DNA from: Terrimesophilobacter sp963702165
GTDB taxonomy: Bacteria; Actinomycetota; Actinomycetes; Actinomycetales; Microbacteriaceae
Reading direction: 5' to 3'
Assembly (NCBI GenBank): GCA_963702165.1
Contig: OY969722.1
Coordinates: 930,001-994,000, forward strand
DNA length: 64,000 nt
Positions 1 to 9,163 of this stretch are shown here, piece after piece. A model generated the notes under the pieces. It ran no database searches. It was not told the DNA's origin and was given only the letters and a program-made list of their open reading frames with translations. The position numbers and the translations under genes are program-made. Within the stretch, counting starts at the first letter, position 1. Each line of letters begins with the position of its first letter.

Positions 1-246
1 CACATACAACCGGGCCAACGCCGCCAGCTCACGGGCCTCCTCGGCCTCCAGCGCCGCCCTCCTGGCCTGCAGCTGCGCCACCCGCTGAATCCCGGCATCG
101 ATCGGGTGCTCCTCAACCAGTCCGGCCACCAGGGCCCGGAACCTCGCCTCGACCGCCTCGGCCGGCAACTCCCAACCCGCATCGGCGTGCCCGCGTCGCT
201 GAATCTCAGCGTCGATCTGGCCGCCGGTGCCGGTGAAGTTCTCCAT
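1..246 (-). CDS. DUF222 / 13E12-type protein, N-terminal part (cut by window edge)
   Basis: On the minus strand an ATG at 246 opens a frame with no stop for 82 codons to the window edge. The visible part is Ala/Glu/Arg-rich and helical, starting MENFTGTGGQIDAEI and containing IDAGIQRVAQLQARRAALEA. This looks like the beginning of DUF222 proteins, which usually end in an HNH endonuclease domain. That C-terminal part lies outside the window, so nuclease function is inferred only. A TGTGGATAAC sequence lies about 50 nt upstream (296-305); the upstream region of such multicopy genes is often conserved. It is transcribed toward the edge, divergent in position from nothing nearby. No clear Shine-Dalgarno site precedes the ATG. 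Confidence 0.55.
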   Translation of the reverse strand, partial: MENFTGTGGQIDAEIQRRGHADAGWELPAEAVEARFRALVAGLVEEHPIDAGIQRVAQLQARRAALEAEEARELAALARLYV

Positions 247-326
247 GAATTCAGTGCACACCCGGCCACCGACATTCCGACAGCGGAGGCCCGAAGTTAT
301 CCACAAGGCCCCGTGCAGGCTGGTTT

Positions 327-2408
327 CTAGACGTCGATGCGGTCGCGGCTCAGCGCCGCCGAGCCTGCGACGATGAACTCCTTGCGCGGCGCCACCTCGT
401 TGCCCATGAGCAGTTCGAACACCTTCTCGGCTCGCTCGGCATCCTCGATCCGCACCCGCCGCAGCGTGCGGTGACGCCGGTCCATGGTCGTAGTCGCGAG
501 CTGCTCGGCATCCATCTCTCCGAGGCCCTTGTACCGCTGGATCGGGTCCTGGTACTTTCTGCCGCTCTTCTTCAGCGCCGCGAGCACGCCGACAAGCTCC
601 TGCTCGGAGTAGGTGTAGATGGTCTCGTTCGGCTTGCTCCCGTGGTTCACCGCGATCACCCGGTGCAACGGCGGCACCGCCGCGTAGACGCGCCCGTCCT
701 TGATCATGTCCGGCATGTAGCGGAAGAACAGGGTGAGCAGCAGCGTCCGGATGTGCGCGCCATCGACATCCGCGTCGCTCATGATGATGACCTTGCCGTA
801 GCGCGCGGATGACAGGTCGAAGCTGCGACCAGAGCCGGCGCCGATGACCTGGATGATCGACGCGCACTCGGTGTTGCCGAGCATGTCGGACACCGATGCC
901 TTCTGCACGTTCAGGATCTTGCCCCGGATGGGCAGCAGCGCCTGGTACTCGCTGTCGCGGGCCAGCTTGGCCGTTCCGAGCGCGGAGTCACCCTCGACGA
1001 TGAACAGCTCACTGTTCGCCACGTCGTTGCTGCGGCAGTCGACGAGCTTGGCCGGCAGCGACGAGTTCTCGAGCGCGTTCTTGCGGCGCTGGGTCTCCTT
1101 GTGCGCGCGAGCGGAGACGCGCGCCTTCATCTCCGCGACGATCTTCTCGAGCACGAGCGCCGTCTGCGTCTTGTCGTCGCGTTTCGTCGACGAGAACTTC
1201 GCCGCCAGTTCCTTGACCATCACGCTGGAGACGATGTTGCGCACAGCCGGCGTGCCGAGGACTTCCTTGGTCTGGCCCTCAAACTGCGGCTCCGGAAGCC
1301 GCACCGTGAGCACCGCGGTGAGCCCGGCGAGGATGTCGTCCTTCTCGAGCTTGTCGTTGCCCACCTTCAGCCGGCGTGCGTTCTGCTCCACCTGGGCGCG
1401 CAGGAACTTCATCAGCCCCTGCTCGAAGCCGGCGAGGTGGGTTCCCCCCTTCGGCGTCGCGATGATGTTGACGTAGCTGCGCACCTCGGTCTCGTAGCCG
1501 GTGCCCCAGCGCAGCGCGATGTCGACGTCGCACTCACGCTCGAGTTCGGTCGGGACCATGTGCCCCTTCTCGTCGAGCACGGGAACCGTCTCGGTGAACG
1601 TGCCCTTGCCCGTGAGCTGCCAGGTCGCGGTCAGCGGGGTGTCCTTGGCAAGGAAGTCGACGTACTCCGAAATCCCACCGTCGAAGCGGAACGTCTCGCG
1701 CACCGGCTCGTCGCCGCGCTCGTCCACGATGTCGAGGGACAGCCCGCCGACGAGGAAGGCCGTCTGCCGCGCACGCTCGAGCAGGCTGTCGAGTTGGAAG
1801 GTCGCACCCTTTGTGAAGATCTGCGGATCGGCCCAGTAGCGCACGCGCGTGCCGGTGACGCCCTTCGCGACCTTGCCGGTGACCCGCAGCTCGCTGCCAG
1901 ACACGAACGGCGTGAACGGCGCATCCGGTGACGGCTGGCCATTGTCGGAGAAGGTGCCCGGCTCGCCGCGGTGGAAGGACATCGCCCAGGTCTTGCCGTC
2001 CCGGTCGACCTCGACGTCAAGTCGCGCCGAGAGCGCGTTAACGACGGATGCGCCGACACCATGGAGTCCGCCAGAGGAACTGTAGGACTGGCTGCCGAAC
2101 TTGCCGCCGGCGTGCAGCTTCGTGAACACCACCTCGACCCCGGACAGCCCGGTCTTGGGTTCAACGTCGACCGGAACGCCTCGGGCGCGGTCGCGGACCT
2201 CGACGCTGCCGTCCTTGTGGAGCACGATCCGGATGTCGTCACCGTGGCCGCCGAGCGCCTCATCGACCGAGTTGTCGATGATCTCCCACAGGCAGTGCAT
2301 GAGCCCGCGCGAATCGGTGGATCCGATGTACATGCCGGGGCGCTTGCGAACGGCTTCGAGACCCTCCAACACCGACAGGTGCCGTGCGGAGTAGTCCGAT
2401 GATGCCAT
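327..2408 (-). CDS. parE: Type IIA DNA topoisomerase subunit B (topoisomerase IV ParE)
   Basis: This is the ATP-hydrolysing subunit of a type IIA topoisomerase that, with ParC, decatenates and relaxes DNA. The 693-residue protein has the GHKL ATPase with DNSVDEALGG near residue 45 and the GGLHGVGASVVNALS lid. A transducer domain follows, then a TOPRIM domain with EGDSA near residue 471 and DADVDG near 543. The TOPRIM motif reads EGDSALGTAK rather than GyrB's GDSAGGSA, and no dnaA/recF neighbours are present, which favours ParE over GyrB. I chose the ATG at 2408 because GGAGG sits 6 nt upstream and the family starts here; the open frame continues 25 codons further upstream. The parC partner is not in the window. 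Confidence 0.9.
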   Translation of the reverse strand: MASSDYSARHLSVLEGLEAVRKRPGMYIGSTDSRGLMHCLWEIIDNSVDEALGGHGDDIRIVLHKDGSVEVRDRARGVPVDVEPKTGLSGVEVVFTKLHAGGKFGSQSYSSSGGLHGVGASVVNALSARLDVEVDRDGKTWAMSFHRGEPGTFSDNGQPSPDAPFTPFVSGSELRVTGKVAKGVTGTRVRYWADPQIFTKGATFQLDSLLERARQTAFLVGGLSLDIVDERGDEPVRETFRFDGGISEYVDFLAKDTPLTATWQLTGKGTFTETVPVLDEKGHMVPTELERECDVDIALRWGTGYETEVRSYVNIIATPKGGTHLAGFEQGLMKFLRAQVEQNARRLKVGNDKLEKDDILAGLTAVLTVRLPEPQFEGQTKEVLGTPAVRNIVSSVMVKELAAKFSSTKRDDKTQTALVLEKIVAEMKARVSARAHKETQRRKNALENSSLPAKLVDCRSNDVANSELFIVEGDSALGTAKLARDSEYQALLPIRGKILNVQKASVSDMLGNTECASIIQVIGAGSGRSFDLSSARYGKVIIMSDADVDGAHIRTLLLTLFFRYMPDMIKDGRVYAAVPPLHRVIAVNHGSKPNETIYTYSEQELVGVLAALKKSGRKYQDPIQRYKGLGEMDAEQLATTTMDRRHRTLRRVRIEDAERAEKVFELLMGNEVAPRKEFIVAGSAALSRDRIDV

Positions 2409-2454
2409 TTCGTGCCTCCAAAGCTGCGGCCTGTGCTGTTTCTGGCCGCCTTCA

Positions 2455-2460
2455 AGACTA
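2455..2460 (-). promoter_or_regulatory. Candidate parE -10 box
   Basis: TAGTCT on the minus strand, the same hexamer used at other starts in this window. It would give a leader of about 40 nt carrying the GGAGG site. I see no clear -35 element. Confidence 0.35.
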
Positions 2461-2580
2461 ACCAGCGGCGGCGACGTCCCCACGCTCCGACACCCGTTCG
2501 CGCGTGCCTTGTCTGCCTCAACCTGAGCGACTGGTCACAGTTCTTCGCGGTAAGCGAAATACCTCGCCGGAAGGTAAGGA

Positions 2581-2608
2581 TTGTCGGCAGGGCGTGTTTG
2601 TATAGATA
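2581..2608 (+). promoter_or_regulatory. Candidate promoter of the DUF7455 gene
   Basis: A TTGTCG -35-like hexamer (2581-2586) is followed after 16 nt by TAGATA (2603-2608). The region is unusually AT-rich for this window and lies about 40 nt upstream of the start codon. Confidence 0.4.
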
Positions 2609-2645
2609 TACGTCCCCGACGATCGGTAAGCGTGAGGAGAAGCAG

Positions 2646-2873
2646 ATGCCACAGATCACCGCAGAGGCCACCGCAGTGGATGACAAGCGCCCGCTCACCG
2701 CTCTCGATCGGTGTGACAGCTGTGGAGCGCAGGCCTACATTCGGGTCATGATCGGCGAGAGCGAGTTGCTGTTCTGCGCCCACCACGGTCGCCGTCACCA
2801 GGAGAAGCTGGCCCAGATTGCAACCGGCTGGCACGACGAGTCCGCCCGGCTGGCCGAGAGCCACAACGTCTGA
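2646..2873 (+). CDS. DUF7455 small metal-binding-like protein
   Basis: A 75-residue protein with two paired metal-ligand-like motifs: CDSCG near residue 24 and CAHH near residue 41. This is the pattern of the DUF7455 family, small actinobacterial proteins usually found beside the gyrB/parE-type gene, as here. The spacing suggests one zinc site, but no reaction is known. It diverges from parE across a 237-bp promoter region. GAGGAGA ends 6 nt before the ATG and fixes the start. A strong hairpin terminator follows 12 bp after the stop, so it is probably monocistronic. Confidence 0.85.
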   Translation: MPQITAEATAVDDKRPLTALDRCDSCGAQAYIRVMIGESELLFCAHHGRRHQEKLAQIATGWHDESARLAESHNV

Positions 2874-2885
2874 TCTTGTGAAGAG

Positions 2886-2913
2886 AAGGCCCGCCTGAAC
2901 GGCGGGCCTTTTC
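2886..2913 (+). terminator. Intrinsic terminator after the DUF7455 gene
   Basis: Perfect 10-bp stem AAGGCCCGCC / GGCGGGCCTT with a TGAAC loop, ending in a short T-run. It also lies just past the convergent alanine racemase gene, so it may act in both directions. Confidence 0.85.
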
Positions 2914-2935
2914 TATTTGTCGGTGGACCGGGCTT

Positions 2936-3997
2936 TCAGTCGTCGTAGTGTCGGGGCACGCGCGAGCTGACGCGTAAGACGAGTTCCTCGCCGATGGTGC
3001 CCATAGCATCCGCCCACTCCTGCGTTGTCGCCTCACCAGCCGAGCCGTCGCCGAACAGCGTCACCTGGTCGCCCACGACAACCTCGGATCCGGTGACATC
3101 GATGGTCGTCCGCAGCGGTTCGACCGCGGTGATCGGATGCCGCACTCCGCCGATCGCTACCGAGACCGCCCCGGCCGCGTCGGAGAGCAATCCGAGCATT
3201 CCGCCGTAGCCGATCTCCGCGAGGGTGCGGCCGGTCTCCTCGTGCACTGCGCGCACTCGATCGCGCACGGTCATCGCCGGCCGGAGGCCGAGCTGGCCGG
3301 GCCCGACCCCACCACCGGGTGCGATGCCGTACAGGAACGCGCCGATCCGCACCAGGTCGAAGCGGGCATCCGCGCGAGCGTAGGCGGCGGCACTCGCCGC
3401 GACGTGACGAATCGCACTGTCCAGGCCGTGCGCTCGCGCGATCTGCACGGCGGCCTCGTACTCGGCGATCGACCGGCTGTCGTCCTCATCCGATGCCTCG
3501 GCGAGATGCGTCCAGAGCCCGTCCACCGAGACTCGACCCGCGCGCTGCAGCTCGGCGGCGCGCTGGGTGAACTCGGCCCACCGATCGGGCAGCACACCGG
3601 CCCGGTGCAGGCCGCTGTCTACCTTCAGGTGGATGCGAGCGCACAGGTCCCCCGCCGCTTGCGCAACCCGCTCGAGGGTCGCAGCATCCGTCACCCCAAG
3701 GTCGATGCCGGCACGCACCGCGGCGCCCAGGTCCGAGTGCGAGTCGAACACCCAGGCGAACACCATCGCATCCGGAACCAGAGAGCGAACGCGGAAGGCG
3801 CCATCGAGATCGAGCGTGCCGAACCGGCGCACGCCTTCGCCGAGGAGCACATCGAGCACCTGCTCCAGGCCGTGCCCGTAGGCGTTGTCCTTGACGATCG
3901 CGAGCAGCTCAGCGGGCGCAACGCGATCGCGCATCAACTGCAGGTTGTGCCTGATGGCCGCGGTCGACACATGCGCGGTGGTCTCGATCCGGCTCAT
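2936..3997 (-). CDS. Alanine racemase family protein with a degenerate C-terminal domain
   Basis: PLP-dependent fold-type III racemase supplying D-Ala for peptidoglycan. The N-terminal barrel is intact and carries the PLP-lysine motif AIVKDNAYGHG near residue 35, plus typical barrel motifs (HLKVDSGLHRAG, GLWTHLAEASDED). The C-terminal domain is short: the usual VSYG-x-x-Y segment with the catalytic tyrosine is missing, and the VGRVxMD motif is replaced by AVEPLRTTIDV. The gene starts with ATG overlapping the stop of the preceding gene by 4 bp. That gene encodes a stand-alone C-terminal domain with the missing tyrosine. The 353-residue length is close to a normal Alr. It may work only as a heteromer with that neighbour, which is my inference. 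Confidence 0.85.
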   Translation of the reverse strand: MSRIETTAHVSTAAIRHNLQLMRDRVAPAELLAIVKDNAYGHGLEQVLDVLLGEGVRRFGTLDLDGAFRVRSLVPDAMVFAWVFDSHSDLGAAVRAGIDLGVTDAATLERVAQAAGDLCARIHLKVDSGLHRAGVLPDRWAEFTQRAAELQRAGRVSVDGLWTHLAEASDEDDSRSIAEYEAAVQIARAHGLDSAIRHVAASAAAYARADARFDLVRIGAFLYGIAPGGGVGPGQLGLRPAMTVRDRVRAVHEETGRTLAEIGYGGMLGLLSDAAGAVSVAIGGVRHPITAVEPLRTTIDVTGSEVVVGDQVTLFGDGSAGEATTQEWADAMGTIGEELVLRVSSRVPRHYDD

Positions 3998-4509
3998 GCC
4001 GTGGTCTCCGTCGTAACCCGGTTCAGCCCTGCGAGCAGCGACACCGGATGCTCTCCGACGCTCTGCGCCCAGTCGGTCAGACCCGACTCCCCCGCGCTCG
4101 GGCTGCCGAAGAGCACCACCCGGTCGCCGAGCGACGGCGTGCTGTCACCGGCGTCGATCACCATGACGTCCATCGCGACCCGCCCGACGATAGGCATGAT
4201 CTGCGTGCCCCCCGAGTGGTCCCAGGTGACGGATGCCCGGTTGCCGGCCTTGCGCGGCAGGCCGTGGCCGTACCCGATGGCCGCGAGCAGAAGGGTCGTG
4301 TCGTGTTTTGTCCTGTAGGTGTGTCCGTAGGAGACGCCCGCGTCGACAGCGACGCGCTTCACCGAGACGATCTCCGCGGTCAGCCGCACCGGGTCGGTGG
4401 TCAGGCCATCGACGAACTCCACCACCGCATCCGCGGCGCCGTCTCGAGCGGCGGCGAGCCGAGCAGCCTGAGCCGCGGAGAGCTCGAGGATTCGCGCGTT
4501 GGACGTCAC
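3994..4509 (-). CDS. Alanine racemase C-terminal-domain-only protein
   Basis: A 171-residue protein matching only the C-terminal beta domain of alanine racemase. It has VSYGHTYRT with the catalytic tyrosine, IGYGHGLPRKAGN, and VGRVAMDVMVIDAG. No PLP-lysine barrel is present. In Alr the active site forms between the barrel of one subunit and the C-terminal domain of the other, so this protein could complete the site of the downstream racemase. I chose GTG at 4509 because residues upstream have no family similarity and a TATGCT -10 box sits 8 nt before it, consistent with a leaderless mRNA. Both genes form a translationally coupled pair (ATGA overlap). Confidence 0.8.
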   Translation of the reverse strand: MTSNARILELSAAQAARLAAARDGAADAVVEFVDGLTTDPVRLTAEIVSVKRVAVDAGVSYGHTYRTKHDTTLLLAAIGYGHGLPRKAGNRASVTWDHSGGTQIMPIVGRVAMDVMVIDAGDSTPSLGDRVVLFGSPSAGESGLTDWAQSVGEHPVSLLAGLNRVTTETTA

Positions 4510-4517
4510 AGCGATCC

Positions 4518-4523
4518 AGCATA
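4518..4523 (-). promoter_or_regulatory. -10 box of the alanine racemase operon (leaderless)
   Basis: TATGCT with 8 nt to the GTG start at 4509; no ribosome-binding site can fit between them. Confidence 0.5.
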
Positions 4524-4642
4524 GTTTGAGCCGCCCGCGCGGTCGGGCTGGGCGCACCCTTCGCTGATCGCGCAGGGATGCGCCGTTAGAGTTGAGTCTG
4601 CTTATCGGCGCATCCCGTGCGCCGCCGACAGGAGACAACACT

Positions 4643-5665
4643 GTGAATGCCAAGAAGCTCGGTCTCGGCACTCGAGCGCGCTATCTCTTCCTCCGCGTGA
4701 AGGGTTTCAACTTCTCTTCGGTGTGGTCGCGCGCGCGCGACGTGGCGAAGGAACACAATCGTTCGGCGTTCGGCGTGTTCGTCGACATGCTGTGGTCGGC
4801 CGCGTTCCGCAACACCGCGTTCCAGGACTATGTCGACTTCGAGTTCGCGACCCTGAACCGCAAGGAGCGCGCCACCTACATGACGCACTCGCTCTCCAAT
4901 CACCTCGCGATGACCTACGACGACCCCAAGTACCGCGAGCTGTTCCACGACAAAATCGAGTTCAACCGGGTCTTCGACGAGTTCCTCGGTCGCGAGTGGC
5001 TGGACGTCCGCGAGTCGAGCGCCGACCAGGTCCGCGACTTCTTCGAACGGCACCGCACGGTTGTTGCGAAGGAGCCGTTCAGCAACTCCGGGCACGGGGT
5101 GCACCGCCACCTCTACGAGGATGTCAGCGACTGGGATGCCTTCTATAAGGAACTCACGCAGAGCGGCCAATCGCTCATCGAAGAGAACATCAAGCAGCAC
5201 CCGACACTCGCCGAGGTCTGCCCTGGCACGGCCAACACGACCCGCATCACGACCTTCTTCGACGGTGACCGCACCCACGTCCTGTCCATGGCGCAGAAGT
5301 TCGGCCGCGGCACGGTCAGCGATCAGCAGACCTACGGCGGCTTCTACACGATGCTGAACCTGGATGGCAGCGCACGGGGAGCAGGCTACGACTCTCACGG
5401 CAACGTGCACGCGAAGCATCCGGAGTCCGGGGTATCGATACCCGACTTCCAGTTACCGATGGTCCAGGAGATGTTCGACTTCATCGACCGGGTCGCCCGC
5501 ACCGTCCCCCAGATGCAGTACGTGGGCTGGGACGTCGTGATCACCGCGGACGGGCCGGTGCTCGTCGAGGGCAACTGGGCGGCCGGCGTCTACGAGAACA
5601 AGCCGAGCGTCACCGGCATCCGCACCGGCAGCCTCCCCCGCTTCCGTGAGGCGATCGGCTTCTAG
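4643..5665 (+). CDS. Sugar-transfer-associated ATP-grasp family protein
   Basis: A 340-residue cytoplasmic protein resembling the ATP-grasp ligases found near polysaccharide genes (ATPgrasp_ST type). Recognisable elements are VVAKEPFSNSGHGVH near residue 150 (nucleotide-binding lysine strand), SLIEENIKQHP, TTRITTFFDGDR, and the metal-binding end WDVVITADGPVLVEGNWAAG. The family would join a carboxylate to an amine with ATP; the substrate is unknown. Start is GTG at 4643 with GGAG 8 nt upstream. It diverges from the alanine racemase pair and converges on the glutamate-ligase-like gene, with which it shares 4 bp at the stop (CTAG). The neighbours suggest, without proving, a role in envelope peptides. 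Confidence 0.7.
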   Translation: MNAKKLGLGTRARYLFLRVKGFNFSSVWSRARDVAKEHNRSAFGVFVDMLWSAAFRNTAFQDYVDFEFATLNRKERATYMTHSLSNHLAMTYDDPKYRELFHDKIEFNRVFDEFLGREWLDVRESSADQVRDFFERHRTVVAKEPFSNSGHGVHRHLYEDVSDWDAFYKELTQSGQSLIEENIKQHPTLAEVCPGTANTTRITTFFDGDRTHVLSMAQKFGRGTVSDQQTYGGFYTMLNLDGSARGAGYDSHGNVHAKHPESGVSIPDFQLPMVQEMFDFIDRVARTVPQMQYVGWDVVITADGPVLVEGNWAAGVYENKPSVTGIRTGSLPRFREAIGF

Positions 5666-6360
5666 CTCGGGCGGATGATTCCGATCGGCGTGCTTTGGTG
5701 GCCCTGGCCGAGCGGGTTGTCGGCGAGGATGCGCTCGACGCGCTTCTCGGCCTCACGGTCGAGCGTGGAGCCGAGGACATTGCCGCCAAGGTCGTTGATG
5801 TCGACGATGAGCACGTCGACCTTGTTGCCAAGCGCCGCGCGCAACTGGCGAGCGACGTCATCCGGGCGCTCCGGGGCAAGCACGACGTAGGTGTTGTAGG
5901 GCGGAATCGTTCCGCTCGTCGGCCCGTCGATGCCGCGGGCCTTCGCCCCAGCGACCCGGTAGAAGTCACCCTTGCGCCCGAACAGCTTGGTCACCGCGGC
6001 CACACCCGCGGCGAGGACGATGCGCGGGGTGCCGCAATCCCGCAGCGCACACTCCATGGTCTCCGGCATGCCAAGCCCGATGCCGCTCGGCGTCTTGGTG
6101 ACGTACTTCGCGAGGGTGTAGGCGAGCTTGCGCGGCTTGATCGAGTCGATCGGAAAGGCGCGACCCTGGGTGATCGCGACGATCTTCTCGGTCACGAACA
6201 GCAGGTCGCCGTCCTGCAGGTGCTCCGGCACAAACTCGGTGACGACATCGACGATGTCATCGTCGGCCATGACCAGCTTGGTCTTGATCGGGATACGCAG
6301 GAACCGCCCGCCGTCGAACTCGACGTCGAGCTTCTTGCCCTGATTGGCTTCAGCGGCCAT
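5662..6360 (-). CDS. Coenzyme F420-0:L-glutamate ligase (CofE/FbiB)-like protein
   Basis: A 232-residue protein of the F420_ligase fold: FVTEKIVAITQGR near residue 60, PEMEC-like GLGMPETMECALRDCG, LAAGVAAVTKLFGRKGDFY, and VDVLIVDINDLGGNVLG with the conserved Asp-Asn-Asp region. CofE enzymes add gamma-glutamate to F420-0. This protein is a distant member, and no other F420 gene is visible, so the real substrate is uncertain; another gamma-glutamyl amide ligation is possible. CAGGAG precedes the ATG by 6 nt. It lies directly downstream of sigA on the same strand and is tail-to-tail with the ATP-grasp gene. Confidence 0.7.
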   Translation of the reverse strand: MAAEANQGKKLDVEFDGGRFLRIPIKTKLVMADDDIVDVVTEFVPEHLQDGDLLFVTEKIVAITQGRAFPIDSIKPRKLAYTLAKYVTKTPSGIGLGMPETMECALRDCGTPRIVLAAGVAAVTKLFGRKGDFYRVAGAKARGIDGPTSGTIPPYNTYVVLAPERPDDVARQLRAALGNKVDVLIVDINDLGGNVLGSTLDREAEKRVERILADNPLGQGHQSTPIGIIRPS

Positions 6361-6391
6361 ACGGCGCTCCTGTCTGAACCGGTCGGACGGC

Positions 6392-7918
<1,527 letters not shown>

Positions 7919-7988
7919 GCGGTTACCTTTCTTGTTTGCGGACTCGGCCGCCATCGCTGGTCACAGTGGCGACGCGTTCGGGAAACCG

Positions 7989-8085
7989 ATTCCGGGCATT
8001 ACTAAGACCCTTGTCAAGTCCGCGTCTTTCGAGTTCGCTACCGCAAATCGAGACAACAACGGAAATGACCGGGGTCCTAAGTCAA
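7989..8085 (-). promoter_or_regulatory. Putative sigA promoter region
   Basis: The minus strand holds a perfect -35 TTGACA (8017-8012), though the hexamer 17 nt on (CGGAAT) is a poor -10. A second -35-like TTGACT (8085-8080) lies upstream. The 202-bp gap to the PAC2 gene holds no credible ORF. Confidence 0.35.
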
Positions 8086-8120
8086 TTATTACATGCGTTT
8101 ATGGACGAACCTGACCATCG

Positions 8121-9047
8121 TCAGTGAGAGGGCGAATCCTCGTCCCCATGGCGCCTGAGCGCGAGGAAGAACTCGAGCTCCGCCGCGATCTCGTCTGCCG
8201 ACGGGAGTTCGCCGTCCTCATCGGTCAGCGGAGAGCGAAGCGGGTTGCCCTCCATATAGGAGTCGTGGCGCTGCTCGAGCGTTCCGACCAGCCGCGCGAG
8301 CTCACTGTTGTTCTCGACCTGGCTGTCGATCTTGGCCGCGAACTCGCGTCCCTCTTCTCGCAGCGAATCGGTCGCGAAGACCAACCCGGTTGCCGCGCTG
8401 ACCGCCTCGAGTGACTTGACCGCGGCATCCGGGTACTCGGTGTCTGCCAGGTAATGGGGAACGAGCAGCACGAAACCCGCAACCGGGTGACCGTGCTCCT
8501 GAAGCCGGTACTCAACCATGTGCAGCGCGTTCGCGAGCACCTGCGTGTGCGGCTTCCACACCGAGTAGGTGTCGATGAGCTCGACGCGGTTGCCGCTCAC
8601 CGTCATCTGGATGGGCCTCGTGTGCGGGACCGGCATCGGAATCGCGTGCACCCACGTTGTGGTCTTGACCTTGAACAGGGCGACCAGCTCGAGCACCGCC
8701 GCGGTGAACCGCTCCCATTGGAAGTCGGGTTCGTAGCCGGCGAGAAGCAGGAACTGCTGGCCGAGCTCATCCTGCATCAGGTGCAGGGCAAGGCGCGGCG
8801 GCTGGTAGTCGGTCAGGTGATCCTGGTCGAAGTAGATCGTCGGGCGGCGCGCGCGGTAGTCGAGGAGCGCGTCGTTGTCGAAGGATGCGATGACTCGCGA
8901 CTGCAGGGTGGCAAGCACTGCCTCATTGAGTCCGGCGACCGCTCCACCGGCGTCTGCGAAACCGGTCAGTCCGGCGACGAGCGGAAGCCCCTCAGGGACG
9001 TCGGAGACGTCGATGCTGAGTTCGTAGAGTTCGCCGGATTGGTACAT
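8121..9047 (-). CDS. PAC2 family protein (proteasome assembly chaperone 2-like)
   Basis: A 308-residue soluble protein of the PAC2/DUF75 family. Family signatures are PLVAGLTGFADAGGAVAG near residue 25, LLDYRARRPTIYFDQDHL near 60, LLLAGYEPDFQWERF and GIPMPVPHTRP-like AIPMPVPHTRPIQMT. Actinobacterial members are often linked to proteasome or ATP-grasp genes, but their activity is unknown. The ATG at 9047 is chosen because TAAACT lies 7 nt upstream, a leaderless arrangement; upstream in-frame codons (to 9095) overlap that promoter. It diverges from pepA. Confidence 0.8.
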   Translation of the reverse strand: MYQSGELYELSIDVSDVPEGLPLVAGLTGFADAGGAVAGLNEAVLATLQSRVIASFDNDALLDYRARRPTIYFDQDHLTDYQPPRLALHLMQDELGQQFLLLAGYEPDFQWERFTAAVLELVALFKVKTTTWVHAIPMPVPHTRPIQMTVSGNRVELIDTYSVWKPHTQVLANALHMVEYRLQEHGHPVAGFVLLVPHYLADTEYPDAAVKSLEAVSAATGLVFATDSLREEGREFAAKIDSQVENNSELARLVGTLEQRHDSYMEGNPLRSPLTDEDGELPSADEIAAELEFFLALRRHGDEDSPSH

Positions 9048-9054
9048 ACGTTTC

Positions 9055-9060
9055 AGTTTA
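9055..9060 (-). promoter_or_regulatory. -10 box of the PAC2 gene (leaderless)
   Basis: TAAACT followed by exactly 7 nt and the ATG at 9047. Confidence 0.45.
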
Positions 9061-9150
9061 AGCGTCGGGCAGGGCACAACATTCCCGTACGGCACCCTTG
9101 CATCAAGCCGATAGCGAACAGGCGGGGGCAGGGGCCATGATGAACCGCAT

Positions 9151-9156
9151 TACGAT
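9151..9156 (+). promoter_or_regulatory. -10 box of pepA (leaderless)
   Basis: TACGAT followed by 7 nt and the ATG at 9164. Two in-frame ATG codons upstream overlap or precede the box and so are unlikely starts. Confidence 0.5.
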
Positions 9157-9163
9157 TGCGGTC

